This document shows, piece after piece, positions 1 to 11,607 of a stretch of 64,000 nucleotides of DNA. The stretch's first letter is position 1. Every line of letters starts with the position of its first letter. Position numbers and translations under genes: made by a program. This DNA comes from Coprinellus micaceus (Eukaryota; Basidiomycota; Agaricomycetes; Agaricales; Psathyrellaceae): assembly GCA_951394405.1 (NCBI GenBank), contig OX596340.1, forward strand, positions 2,666,001-2,730,000, in the 5' to 3' direction. The notes beneath the pieces are model-generated. The model had not been told where the DNA came from, searched no databases, and saw only the letters and a program-made list of their open reading frames with translations.

Positions 1-513
1 TGAGGTGCAGGGTGTCAAGTAGTCGTACGATTAACGGGGGAGGGGCTCCCGATATCCAGCGTTCCAACGCTGAAATGCCGTGTGTGCAGTCTGCGTCGTC
101 ACCTGCCAATGTATTGGTAGAGGATGCTGGGCTGAGTGACGACATAGGTCGTGCGGGGGATGCTGTTGGTTGGTTGGGGGTGAAGTTCGAATATTATGAC
201 GACGCAGTGCTTACTTGTATGCATTGGGCGGCGGGTGATTTGATACTGGCGTATTGGCTGTGCTGGAGCTCCAGCCCGGCCTGTCGTCGATCGAGAAATG
301 CACAAGCGAGTGCCTTTCCAATCGCATTACCAATCGACTATGAGTGTATTAGTGGTCTTGTACATCCGTAATCATGGATTGGGCATACGGTGGACATGCT
401 CTATGGTGCTTAGTTCCGACTGATGCCTCCGTTGGGTACCATTTCGTGGCGAGTCTGTACTGGTATATAATGTAGCGTGTGGGGCCCTGGAATATCTTGT
501 CACATTTCCTGCT
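1..513. other. No gene resolved
   Basis: The open frames here start at GTG, lack splice-consistent continuation and resemble no family I know. The stretch may hold the 5' flank or earlier exons of the gene that begins at 514. Confidence 0.4.
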
Positions 514-1872
514 ATGAATCAGGACATACTTGCCCAGCTCGCACCTTGGAAACTCAAAACGTTCCGCTCCGACCCGCCTGAGATAGCCCTTGACACAGTC
601 GTGGACTCTATTGTACGAGATCAGCCTATCGTGCACCTGGTTCCCAACAAAAACAAGGACCGATGGGTGGTAAGCATTCCATTCCTTGCTCAGGAGCGTA
701 GATGAGGCTAACGTACCACAGGCTTACAGGAAGGATATCAGGAATCAACCCGCCCTCATATGTTACGCCTCAGTTTGGCTGTGGGGGTCGCCGCCCGAAA
801 CAGGAAACTACGTTCCGGATGGGGAGAAGAAATCGCCCGATCTTCCTTTGTCGCGAGTGTGAGTTCAATTCCTTCATGTTGAGGGACTAGTGGTAGAACT
901 TATCTTCGCAGGCAAAATACTCCGACTACACATCTTTGCGAGATATCGTATACGTTTGATACGTCTGAGGACAGAAGCCTCTATGATAAGGCCAAGGTCA
1001 GTGTGTAATTCACCACGAGTACACAATCGGGGCTGACTGGAACCTTCAAGATCCTAGACCGCCTTGCCGCTGAAAACCCATCCTTCCAAGAGGCTTGCCA
1101 AGGCAGACCGAAATCAACCTTTCAAAACGGAGAAAACGCAAACAATATTCACCGTTACATCATGACAGCCCGGGTATTCATGTACAAGACCCCGCACTTC
1201 AAGATGAGCCAGCTAAAGTATCACCTCCATGATTGGGTGAGGGGAGCCGTGGAGAAGGAACCTCGGTTAGCACCAAATAAGGCTCGCCCCCGTTTATGGG
1301 ATTGGGATGGGTCCCGGTGGCGGAAAGTTGAAGATACTGATGAGAGTCGCTTCAAAAAGGATGAAATCGTTTGGTATTGCTGCATATTGGCTTTCAGTAT
1401 CAAAAATTCGTTTTGGACGCGAGACCTTATTCCTGTCTCATTGGTTAGGGTTGGGAAGTTGGACACTACATCTCGAGTGCTTTACCCACCTTTAGATACC
1501 GATTTTGACTTCCCTGAGTTAGGTGTTGATGGCGATGTTGACGAAAAACCTGGGCCGTCTGACGAGGATGAGTTTCCGGATCCTGATGAGAAGCTTGAGG
1601 ATGTCGGTAAAAAGCGAAAGAGGGTGGATACTTCGTCTCACGATGAGCATAGTGACGGTGAAGGTTTTGGAAACAATCATGACATGATCGAAGGAAGTGT
1701 CAGGAAGTCATACACTGGGGATCTTGAGGCAGATCTTGACATATCAAGTGTGGAGAACGGTGTTTCCAATATGGATATCGACGATGTGAGCGATATACAT
1801 ATGCCAGAGACCAAATTTGCTGCTTCGGGCATGTCTACTCCTAAGAAACGAATCCGTAAACGTCAGACGTAG
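514..1872 (+). CDS. Orphan protein with acidic C-terminus and basic NLS-like motifs
   Basis: Four exons join in frame: 514-669, 722-858, 912-996 and 1051-1872, giving 399 aa. All three introns (52, 53 and 54 nt) have GT/AG ends (donors GTAAGC, GTGAGT, GTCAGT), and the last has a GCTGAC branch-like site. The first half is a compact region rich in Trp and Tyr (WDWDGSRWRKVE is seen). The C-terminal third is acidic and disordered-looking, with two basic clusters, KKRKR and KKRIRKR near the end, as in nuclear proteins. I do not recognise the family. The architecture resembles lineage-specific Agaricomycete proteins in transposon-rich regions, so nuclear location is inference only. The ATG at 514 is the first in-frame start, but an earlier exon cannot be excluded. 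Confidence 0.6.
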
Positions 1873-2669
1873 TAGACTTGCAACTTAGTAGTAAATGTAC
1901 GCATGGATTTAGTGGAACATACACCAAATTTAGACACCTCCATTGGCCATGTCGTCGCCCCGACTGTGTGGAGCGACCGATCTGACCGTAACATCCCGTC
2001 GGCCTGGGGTTCATCTCGGTATGCTTACCTCGTGCCAGGAACCCGACGGCTCGGATCCATTGATACTGGTGGGTCGAAAATTGAGGCCTTATCTTCGAGT
2101 CGGGGGTCCACCATCTCGGTCTGGATGATGATCATAGCTGTGATAGATAACTAGGGGGAGGTTGTGGTGGATGTGAGGTGGGGCGTAGAAGGCCTTCGGG
2201 CGCCCAGATTGAGCTTGTAGATGAACCTTCTGGTGCCCTGGATATGGCGAGTGTAGCGTGATTTCCGTTTCTAATTCTAGAGGCCAAACTAGTGTTGCGT
2301 TTGTCCCTGGGCCTCGCTTTAGACCACAGACAGCCTGGTGCACCGTCAATCTGTATTTAGAGGTTGCTTAGGTACTGTGAGCTTTCTTCTTTGGGAGCGA
2401 TAGATAGATGATACTTGCCTTCGTCGTTGCATCGCGCATCAGAACCCCGGTTCTTAACCATGCCGATCCCTCTTCATGTTTCTTGTACCATCGTTGTACA
2501 GCCTACACCCCATCCTCAAAGCTTCTCTGTCTCGCTACATAGACGGTTTGTACTACAACATTTATGTGAAGATCGGCAACCCACCCATACCTGTTCAATG
2601 GCCAGATAAGCGCACATCCGTCATTGTGGTCAAACACTATGTACCTTGGGTGTTGGTTTCGCATTAGAC
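1873..2669. other. Intergenic, no gene resolved
   Basis: Only short frames without ATG starts or paired splice sites are present. I see no repeat or recognisable domain. The 3' flank of the dehydrogenase relic starts at its right edge. Confidence 0.4.
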
Positions 2670-3735
2670 TCATGCGGTCGATCTGGTGGGCAAGGCGGGT
2701 TCACCAAGGGTGGTAACATTTGTGGATGAAAGGCTTCCGTCCACCTTGAAGTCGGTGGCCTGTCCGCGTGCGATTAGATATGAGTGGGTCTGAAAGGTGC
2801 CAAGGTGCTTACCGTGATATAACTACTCTCATCACTGGCCACTGTTTGCGGGTCGTAAGAACGTCGAAATATAGACGTAGATTGAGTGAGAAGGAGACGC
2901 ACAAAACAGAGCAGCCTGCACGAGCTCGACAGCTTCTCCGAAACGCCCCATTAGGAGGCGCACGAGCCGACGCTGCTTCTTCTCGTCAGTGTTGAGGAAG
3001 TCCATCAAGAAAGGGGTCTTGAGTGGCCCTGGGCAGAGGGAGTTGAGGCGGATGCCTTCACGCGGGTGCACCATGGCAAGCTCGCGGGTCATCGCCACCC
3101 TAGGTACCTGATTGTGAATACGGGGCATCAACGTGAGGCCAGCTTGTATCTCTGACCTTGGATGCAGTATCTAGAGTCAAGTTAGAGATGGGTTCTCAGG
3201 AGATGCTCACTCTGGCGACTTTTGAACGAGTAAGAAACTCACAAGCAAGTTGGGGAGTCGCTGCACCCATAATCGCGACAAAGCTTGCGGTGTTGATGAT
3301 GCTCCCGCCGACATGCAAGCCCTTCTCGGCATCGGTGGGGTTCTCCCGCATAACCTGAATGGCGTACTTGCATCTCCACCAAACCCCTTTGATATTGATG
3401 TTCATCGTGAGGCCCCAGGTGCGCTCCTCTGTGTTGAGTGCATGGCCGTCCGCCGGGTGTTGAACTAGAGTCGCGTCGGTTCACGTATCGTTCCGGTAAT
3501 CGACGGCCAAGCCAGGGGATAATATGCAACTTACCGTAATGTCCGGCCTGCCAAATTCCTCAACCGCCTTTTTCACGGCAGCCTCGACTTCGTTCTCCTT
3601 GCTCACACCCGCCTGCCAAGCGATCACCCTCACATTCGGGAAACGCTCGGTAACAAGCTTGGCCGCCTTCTCGGCATTCTCGACGTTCGCGTCGACGAGC
3701 AGGACGTTGGCACCTTCTTGCGCGAAGGGGATCGA
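2670..3735 (-). pseudogene. Decayed short-chain dehydrogenase/reductase (SDR)
   Basis: Read right to left, exons spell a classical SDR: FAQEGANVLLVDAN, an MNINIKGVWW segment, SIINTASFVAIMGAA, the catalytic YTASK (YxxxK) rebuilt across an intron, LNSLCPGPLKTP, and a C-terminus ending at the TGA at 2670-2672. Small introns with GT/AG ends separate them, for example after TPQLA and after LASDESSYIT. Two defects argue against function. The N-terminal TGxxxGxG cofactor loop, expected just before FAQEGA, is not encoded upstream. The exon that should carry NNAG reads in the wrong phase after a deletion (positions about 3447-3470), leaving PADGHALNTEER after a phase break. In intact members, SDRs use the Rossmann fold to bind NAD(P) and oxidise or reduce alcohols and ketones; here binding and catalysis should be lost. 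It could instead be a badly assembled gene, but two independent losses favour a relic. Confidence 0.7.
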
Positions 3736-4337
3736 AGACACAGGTAGCATGCACAACTGCCAGTGGCAATGAAAGGAGTTGGAGAACCAGGCGATGTGCC
3801 CGTGACGCGTCACATTGACCTCTCTTTTCGGGAAGTTCCGGTTCTAGGCTGATTGGCCATAAAGGCGACGTCATTGGGCGCCTATCGGATAGGGCGAGAT
3901 CCTCCTCCGACGCCCTTTTAATATTTTGACCTCTACACTGCCAGGTTCCGGGGAGGGACCTGAGCGTCCTGGGTGTGGATTATCTGGCGGATTCAATCAG
4001 CGGGCTCTTGGCGTGTCATTTCAAGCAAATATCCGCGGCATGATGGCTCGGCGGTCGCACTTAGTAGGTCCTCCTCAGTGTATCCGGGCTCAAGAAGGAT
4101 ATGGTTCTAGACATCATGGCTAATCCCTGTAATACGTTATATGTACATTTCTATTACCCAGACTAAATTGCTGCTCCCTATCACTGCGACAACTTATTCA
4201 AGTGTGAGGTATGAAGGTGGGCGTGTCTACCACGACGTTAGGGCTAAATAAGCCATTTCTGATGAGACCACGAATCCAGCTGAGTGATTCGCAACGTTAG
4301 CCTTACGGTACACCTCCACAGTCTGTTATGCACTCAC
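3736..4337. other. Intergenic, no gene resolved
   Basis: This is the former 5' flank of the SDR relic; on the minus strand it has an AT-rich run near 3918-3930. No ATG-initiated coding exon with a consistent splice pattern was found. Confidence 0.35.
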
Positions 4338-4860
4338 CATGTGGCCATTAGGACGGCGAACCGCCCAGTTTCTCGGTTTATGTCGCAGAATCCGTCTACG
4401 TTTGTAGCGCTGTGGCATGCTACAAGGATGTTGCCACACCACGGTAATTTCAAATTCGCTTGGGAACTCCGGTTGACTGGAGATGGTGCGATGTGATTTG
4501 ATATGAATACCCGAAATGCGCACGGGAGCGGCAGGAATTCGTAAGGAAGAAAGGATAATCTGACGCTGTAAGCACCGTTCGGAAATAAGGCAGACACCTC
4601 AAGGTCTGATTCAATGCAGCCCGTAGGTCCTCGACTTTCTAAGAGTCTCACTCCCAGAAGCCGTGCGTGATGATGGCCCGTGGGTAGCACGACACATTGT
4701 ATCCATTGATGACCCTGTAAGATGTAGGCTGGGTGTGCGTGCATATATTGGTGTGGTACTCACTCTATCTGTCAAGTGCCGCCTGCTGAGCGCGTTGAGG
4801 GTGGCGTATGATAGTGCCTGCTCGTTAGTCAACGCACCGGGTGTGACACCAGGGTGCTGA
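4338..4860 (-). CDS. Internal exons of an unidentified gene
   Basis: Two minus-strand exon-like blocks join cleanly: one ending at 4764 (donor GTGAGT, acceptor TTACAG) and 4714-4338, which ends at another GTGAGT donor. The joined frame reads through 4860-4764 and then about 125 further codons without a stop. A Pro/Leu-rich segment (PNGAYSVRLSFLPYE) and a hydrophilic end are seen. A further upstream exon near 4930-4990 (frame including IDYTVIPG) is likely, but its phase could not be closed. No family is recognised, and the start and stop are unknown. This may belong to the same transcription unit as the exons at 6294-6840 or be a separate gene. Confidence 0.3.
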
Positions 4861-6293
4861 GACAAATTGTTTGTGTGAGGTTTCAAACAGGCGTATGCTT
4901 GATTTTGTACATACCTCCAGGAATAACCGTGTAGTCAATCTGGGATGCCCAGGGTCCTGTCTCTTCCCTACTGTAATGGATAGGTCCTCGATGGCGGCTA
5001 CTTGGGGTTCTGCTCAGTTTGCATGCGTGATGTTGTCATATAGAATCGTCTAGTAAGAACCCTCTTGCTTTAATATACGGAATTAGGTATGCACAATCTG
5101 CGCAATCTGCTGCTTGACGCCATGCATGGGATCCCGCGTCGCTCGTGGATTCACATGGGTAAACTTAGTTTTCACATCGCATCATCAGAATGCGTGGAGC
5201 AATCTGTTGCGTGAAATTGTAGATTTCCAAATTTCCTGATGGGCCCAGAGTTTCATTGAGCGAGACGTAAGGAAATTTCTGATTAGCGAATGTAGAACGC
5301 TTTGTGGCTCACTGTGGCCGTTGAACCTCGAAGGACCTGGATCTACGGGCAAGTGATATCTTACGTGGATACCCGTGGTCTGCTGTTGTTGTCCCGCACC
5401 CAGCTCGCTAAGGTAGTCGCTTGGATGAGGTTTCTTTAGTATGCCATTGGTTGTGGCTGGGACGTGGACTTGTTCCATTGCGACGAGATTTGGCGAATCT
5501 CTTCACCATTCCTAATATGTCAAGGTATCAGCCCTGATTTCAGATGGACTTCCTCGAGTCGTTTGCCCGATCATACCCGCCTTCACGGGATGAGTGCGGT
5601 TCTAATTGAGTATTGATGAAGGTAACGCATCTCCGTAAGGGCATGTATCCTATTTGAGCGAAACACTTCTTCATCTCAACGACAAGCAGCGCGTAATGTC
5701 GGGTTCCGGCCCTTGCAGTGGTCTGATTTGGGCGGTGCATGGTTCCAGAGTGTATTCGGGTACTGATCCGGTATTGATATTGGTCGGTAAAAAGGCCGGA
5801 TGACGTACTTCAGCGGTTACGATGCAGCGTTGGCGCTTAACTTCCACCGCCTCCGACCCCGTAGATTTTTTGTTGCAAGTCTAGGTGATCTAATATATGT
5901 GGGTTGTGTGAACGCTAAGCCTGTCGACCTGGCCTCGTGGTAGCTAGTCCATGTATCGTGTCGTAATGCTTGAAACCACGGTGGAGTCGGGTACCTGCGA
6001 CTGGATGAGCTACGCCTGGAATATTCAGCATCTACACTTCGTGACTAGATTAGGCGTCGGGTATACTCGTTCGGCCTCGTGTATTCCAGTATGCTAAAAC
6101 TACTACATCTGGGCCGAATTTCTCAGAGGGGATTGGTGAGCAAGCCCTCGGCGCCGTTTGACCCCCACCCAAGTATGAGTGTTCTCATTATCAGGAGATA
6201 TGCGTTGACGGTGAGATAATTGGCGGAACCTCTTTGTGGACCCTTTCCTTGGGTCAGGATCACGCAATATGAACTGAATGTGCTGCTACTCAC
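4861..6293. other. Unresolved stretch, possibly minus-strand exons
   Basis: Minus-strand frames at 5185-5478 and 5540-5740 have coding-like composition, but I could not connect them by phase-consistent introns or match a family. Nothing repetitive is visible. Confidence 0.3.
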
Positions 6294-6840
6294 TAGAAGA
6301 TTGACCTCGGGAACTGGTACCTTGGGTGAGGAAGTCGATCCTGGGCAATGGTGGGTAGATCGGGTTCTCGGGTTCGGCGTCGATATTCATTGCGGAGAAC
6401 TCCTGGAAAAATCTGCTTTCAGGTTGCTCGTCCATGTGTGCCTCAGAATAAACGGGTTGATCGATATCATCTATTGTGTAGTGTGCTGAGAGTCTGAGGG
6501 TCAGGGTATCGTTATGATCGCGTACCTTCTCGCGACGGGTACCAAGATGAATGGACCTCGCGGTTCCTGAAGGCTCTGGAGGCGTTGACTTGATAAATAG
6601 TCAGCATTATATACGGATATTTGTGTTAGCGCCCTACCTCTGAAGTCACAAGGCGTGCTGTCCTCGGCGCATTCAAAGAACCAGTCATTACTGGCGGTCT
6701 GCGATGGACCCCGGATTGTGCATGGCCTGAAGTGCAAGCACTGTGGGACTTTGAAATGGTGGGTTGAGGCATGCGCGATTAATTCACTAGGGTGAACGAG
6801 CTGTGAAAAGCTCAGCTTGGGACTGGGTGTGTCAGCGAAT
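6294..6840 (-). CDS. GRF-like zinc-finger protein, internal exons
   Basis: Three minus-strand exons fit together in phase: 6840-6638, 6588-6526 and 6485-6294, with donors GTAGGG, GTACGC and GTGAGT and acceptors ATCAAG and CTCAG. The first contains a compact motif CLHFRPC followed about 17 residues later by WFFEC and then CDFRV. This spacing of C-x-H, C, W-x-F-x-C and C-x-F is like the GRF zinc finger, a single-strand nucleic-acid binding module in topoisomerase 3 and NEIL3-type proteins. The following exons are acidic and Pro/Ser-rich (DIDQPVYSEA, FFQEFSAMNID). The true start and stop are not resolved: the frame before 6840 opens at an acceptor-like AAACAG, and after 6294 another intron probably follows. 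GRF membership is by eye and would need a profile search. Confidence 0.4.
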
Positions 6841-7371
6841 CTGTTTCTGGAATTATAGTTCAGAGTACCCACTATGGGAGGATCCGCATTCTAGCCACAG
6901 AGTGACCGTCTGCCTCGACGGTGTAGAGGTGGTCGGTAACTTTGGGTGAATTTGCCATCGCGGAGGCCTTGTCAGCCTTCAAGGAATAGACGTTGGGTGC
7001 TGAAGGCGCCCGTGGTCTTGCTTGAGCTCGTTTAAATGCGGAGTTCTTAGGCCCAGATGCCGGGGTCTGGGTAGCGTTGCATAATCTCCGACACTTGTCG
7101 CCCTGTCTGAAGGACTGTCAATAATCGTCACTTTGTAAGCTACATCTTGCGGGAATCAGGTATTAGGGTGACGGATTCAGTCTAGAGGCATATATAACAT
7201 ACCTTTTCGCGTTTGACTCCTGTATGAACTTCCGAATTCCCTTGTCTGATACACGGTTGTCGTAGAGGGCGCATATCTACCAAGTGAGTTCATACCGTTT
7301 TTTTTTTATTTTCGGAAAACTTAGTTCTGGGGCGCTGATCTCTGAGGTGGATTGTAGTGCTAATACTTTGA
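6841..7371. other. Intergenic, no gene resolved
   Basis: No coding exon is supported. A T-run near 7298-7308 and a long pyrimidine tract near 7444-7490 lie just before the F-box coding region and may be a promoter or acceptor tract. Confidence 0.35.
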
Positions 7372-8600
7372 GTGCACTGGAAACGTATTCTCCAGACTTT
7401 CTGGGCGATTGGGCGTGGAAACGGACAGATCTTAATCCGCTCACTCACCTTTCTCTCCCCACTCCCACTCCCACCCTCACCCCCTTTCTCCATTGACCGG
7501 GTGCCTAATGAGATTTGGTCAGATATCTTCTCTCGTTTACCGTTCAGGAGCCAGTTGCGGGTGATGAAGGTATGCCGTAGATTTCATGCACTCTCTTCGT
7601 ACCATCTGTACCAAGAATTGCGCATCTACGGCAATCGTGGTCGTCTATGCTGCGCTATGCTTGCAAGTAGTTCGAATCTGGCACGACTTTACGCCAGCCT
7701 AGTCCGTACCTTGATGTTTCTTGCCGTCAACGAGGTTGATTACCAGATTACATTCCCCCTTGTTGCTAGACTTTTCAAACGATTGAGGAATGTTCGCGCG
7801 ATGAAGGTGACAGTACCGAGCAAATATGCCGACTTCTTCCTCAATTGTATGAGGAGATCTGGCGTTATTTCTCGAGCGGGCGTACCCCAATCGTTTACCT
7901 TGCGCCCACTCGCCCACTCACCCCCCTGCCTTGGCACCGTTTGCTTGCCCATTTTGCAGACTATTACTATTGTCGGTTCGATTGAAGCGCTCCCTGTCGC
8001 CCACTTCCGCCCGATTGTCCAGTTCGAGCTCACTGCGTATCTCACCAAGGAGGACCTCGTACGCGTCCTCGAAACCTTCGACACCGAGCTCGGGCGCCGC
8101 TTTTTGAAGACCCTCAAGGTCAAACTTCACGCTAATGTATCCATTGCTTTGGCTATTTCTTCCATCGATCGACACCTGCCTGAGCTTCGGCATCTGGTCT
8201 TGGAGCAGCATCTGCTAAACGTAAAGGTGAGTCCCATCCTTGGTTCAATGCGGTAGCGTCTAATTCCAGTTAGGAAATCCTGACCTGCATGGCGTTGGCG
8301 CCGTACGCCCTCGATTCTCTCGAGTCCCTTCAGCTCAACGTATACGACCATCGCCCTTCATACTGGTCCTCTCGAGGTCTCAATTCCCAATCGTCGATTC
8401 TGGCGCCTCTTCTTGCCCGTGCTTTCGACATCCCGTCCCGCCCAAACTTCGACTACGTGAGTTTCGGTGTGATTGTATACAGGTTGCGGGAACATCGTTT
8501 CGTGGAGGAAATTCTTTCTCACCTAGCTGGTCAAATGCTTCACAGTGCCCTTGTAGATAGGAGGCGTTCCCGGTTCGGGTCCCAACTCAAGCTATTGTAG
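7372..8600 (+). CDS. F-box protein, 5' end not fixed
   Basis: Two exons (7372-8226 and 8274-8600) splice in phase 0 over a 47-nt GTGAGT...TTAG intron and give up to 393 codons. The F-box is plain: IDRVPNEIWSDIFSRLPF followed by VMKVCRRFHALSSYHLYQEL, at about codons 41-90. The rest is leucine-rich and helical, like the C-terminal substrate region of fungal F-box proteins. F-box proteins link substrates to SKP1-cullin-F-box ubiquitin ligases. The frame is open from 7372, but that codon is GTG and no ATG occurs before the F-box. Either a short 5' exon was missed or the gene is 5'-truncated. It does not belong closely to family A or B of this window. Confidence 0.6.
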
Positions 8601-9482
8601 CTACCAATGTGCAGTGCTCTGGGATAACTTAGTATCGGTCTGATGGTCTTGAGTCTCGAGGCGCTTGTGCCGTACTGATCATAAATGGAAGGAGATTCGC
8701 ACCGTTCGGTTAGTCCCGCTGCAGTGAAACCATTGCCACCCGACTCGGACTCGGCCTTCTTTGCCTTGGGACCCCATTTCCGTCTCTTTGGTCGTGTCCT
8801 GCATCCTGCGGCTGCATTCTGGGCGCTAGGTATGCAAACCCGGTTCTATTCTTTAGATCGATGAGATCCATGCGATCCAGCGAACATCCCTTGATCACCG
8901 GATGTGACGACCCGCAGCCTCGACTAGCATGCCCAGGTAGGTCTTCTCGTCCTAACGATGCTTCCAGCCGAGCGTTCATTCGGATTGGTTTCGTAGACCG
9001 AAATAATATCATTTTACCATGGTTCATGGGAATATCAACCCACTGGCGTGTGCTTGGTGATGTATTCAACAACCTCTAGTATTGCCTTGAATCTGACTAG
9101 ATCTGTCGATAGGACTTGGAAGTATGACTGCTAATCTTCGGGACCCTGTCGCTTGCACATACCCACAGGCACCCGAATCGTGTGTACCTGGCATTATGCC
9201 GATCTTACCAGGATCCTTGACAAGGGCGGTACGCTAGTTGCTGGCATCAATGGCGGATGAGTCTCGTCTTCCTGAAACACCGAGACCGACGGTGACCCTT
9301 GCGCATCGTCTAGGTATGGCTTTGTCAGATCCGGTCTCAAGGATGTAAGTAGAACTTTTCGTTGCATGTTTCTTTTATATTGGACTATTCTTGCGTCGAG
9401 GCAAGTTTCAGGACCCTGTTTTCAGCTCTACGTACGCAGGCCAACTCATTTTTTATCCTGAGGCGAACTACCTGCTGTGGTC
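8601..9482. other. Intergenic, no gene resolved
   Basis: Short overlapping frames on both strands lack ATG starts and splice support. No repeat is visible. Confidence 0.35.
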
Positions 9483-10792
9483 ATGGATCTCAAGATGTTA
9501 GAGAGTACCCTCAAGGGATTCATTTGCTTCGACGGTACACTGCTCTCTTTCTACCAGCCATTTTTCTGATGTATTGTACGCAGAGTGTCATACTTCTGAA
9601 CTGTATCGACACGGCACTAATCAGTTCTTCTCCACGCGCCATAGCAAGACTGGACGCGTGCTGGCGATAAAAGTGACCCGTCAAGCACTCAGCGAGCATC
9701 AGCTGTGGCGGATGTACCGTGTGTGGAACACGGTGAACACGGGCTTCCACAAGTATAAGTGAGTTCCTTTAGAAGCAGCGCTTCCATGGGTTAACCAACT
9801 ACCTCAGCGTTTTCGCGCCCTTTTTGGTGTACACTGCAACGAACGATTTTCTGGTGACCGTAAGCCAGAGCTGCGATGTGACAATTGCCGACTACATGCG
9901 GTGGCCAATGAGTTTCCCTCTCCTCGACAGTCAGGTACGCGGTATTGCGTATCAAATCCTTCGTGGCCTTCAATGTGGGTCTGATATCCCTTTCCGCGGC
10001 TCGTGTAATCCTAAACATCGTCTAGATCTGCACGCTGAAGGCATCGTGCATTCAAGGCTATCCTCCTCTAGTATCTTGCTGGTTAATCCTGCGTCCGTGA
10101 TCTATACCGATTTTGCGAAAGGCAAATTAATCAAAAGGGTGAGCCTATTTGCTCTCAAGTCTTCCAATGCATCCCGTTGACGAAGGTTCATAGCGCATTC
10201 TTGACGCACCTGTGGTCAATATCACAGGCTACGACGACGCATTCGATTTCAAGTATCACCTTGGCTCTTCTTGTACTACCGTCGGGGTGCCAGGGTACCG
10301 AGCCCCCGAAATTATGTTCAGTGAGTCTAACTGGATGGCATGAAATTCGCATCATCTAATATGTCTGCCAGGTCTCCCGTGGGCGTCCGGCGTCGATATA
10401 TTTGCCGTTGGTTGCCTCATCACGGAGATGTATATCGGTCGTTTACTCTTGCCCGTCTCATCCGGTCCAATTCAGTACATGACTGCATTGGAGGACTTAT
10501 TGGGGCGATCTTCTGCTGGGTTTGTGGCCCGTGTGTCTCGGACTGCGTATGCGATGATGTACACCCGAGGGCGACTGAATCGCGATGCTGCCCGTGGCGG
10601 CGGTGAGCCTGCATGTGGGTCTCTGAAGGTCAACCGTCATTGGTTCTGGTTTGTCCGGTTGCTGACACTCTCACATAGGTACTCCTCAAACGCGCAGACT
10701 TGACTGAGTTTGTCCGTGACTGCCTCTGCGCAGACAACTATCAAAGAGCCAGAGCGTCCTCTTTATTGAGATACAGATATCTTAAAGCCTAG
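9483..10792 (+). CDS. Protein kinase-fold pseudokinase
   Basis: Seven exons (9483-9534, 9584-9758, 9808-9974, 10026-10138, 10194-10320, 10372-10628, 10679-10792) join in frame to 334 aa. Kinase landmarks appear in order: the VAIK lysine in VLAIKV (K47), GLQYLHAEGIVH before the catalytic loop, DFA in place of DFG (D160), the activation-segment end PGYRAPEIMF (about 203-211), and GVDIFAVGCLITEMYIGR for helix F, then a short C-lobe. The catalytic loop, canonically HRDLKxxN, reads HSRLSSSS (140-147). The catalytic Asp, the Lys and the metal-binding Asn are all gone, and the Gly-rich loop is also missing. Phosphotransfer is therefore unlikely, while ATP or partner binding may remain. The overall shape resembles CMGK or LAMMER-like kinases, but this is not firm. 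The donor of the last intron (AAG|GTCAAC) is the weakest junction. All exons stay open, so it may be a working pseudokinase. Confidence 0.75.
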
Positions 10793-11607
10793 CTAATCTA
10801 CTTCCGCTCTCGAATTGCTGCATGTGCGGAGGCCTTTAGCGCTGTAGTGGATGTAGCGTGCTCTCTTTGTGTGCCGGGATGTGACAATATCCAAAGGGCG
10901 GGTCCATATCAACCGATTGTACGGTGCGGGTTTGCATGTTGCCGAGCCGCGTCGTTGCCGGTGTGCTGCTGCTTCTCTTTGTTTCTGGCGGATCCTGTGC
11001 AAGAGGTGCTGACATTGAATACAAATTACCATTGGAGAGGGCTGGATTGCTGTACCGGGTTTCCCCCATTATGGCTCCGGTAACAACCTCGTCTCGCTCT
11101 AGGTTCCGTTTTCCAAGATCTGCCCCGATACGTGGCAGTAAAATTCTATCCGACCAGTCTCTGGGGAAAAGTTTGCATGATACGGGGCCATGGCATTTGC
11201 AGGGCATCGTCATACCAGATGGAAGTTTGGATTATCGAATGCACGAGAACGCATTTGATTGTTGCTGCCTCCGCATTTACATCATAGACTTACGTGCCTG
11301 ATTCCTCATGGTTTTCATCCCCGCCGGACTCGGATAACGGGCTAGGCTCTTGCCCTGAGGCCCTCGGTTTCTGAGTTGTGCTTCTCCGCTCGCTCCGAGA
11401 CGCCGGGAATCTTGGATTGTGGGTATATTTCCTATTGTCAGCATCGACTCTGCTCTGGTCTCTCGTTCTAGCTCTGATATGCGAATTCTCAAATATATAA
11501 ATATTGGTGGGATTCATACACAGGTTTAGGCTGATACTCAGTACTCAGTACTCTTCAGTACTGCTGCCAAAGTTGCGGAGACGTCGGAAACTGAATTCTG
11601 CATCGTT
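10793..11607. other. Intergenic or unresolved minus-strand exons
   Basis: Minus-strand frames at 11517-11290 (hydrophilic, Ser/Arg-rich) and 11213-10836 could be exons of a small gene, with a GTAAGT donor near 11295. No phase-consistent acceptor or family was found. Confidence 0.25.

Noticed and set aside
10924..11301. Plus-strand frame with a hydrophobic start (VVAGVLLLLFVSGG)
   Set aside because: It starts at GTG, the rest has no secreted-protein features, and the minus strand looks equally coding-like.
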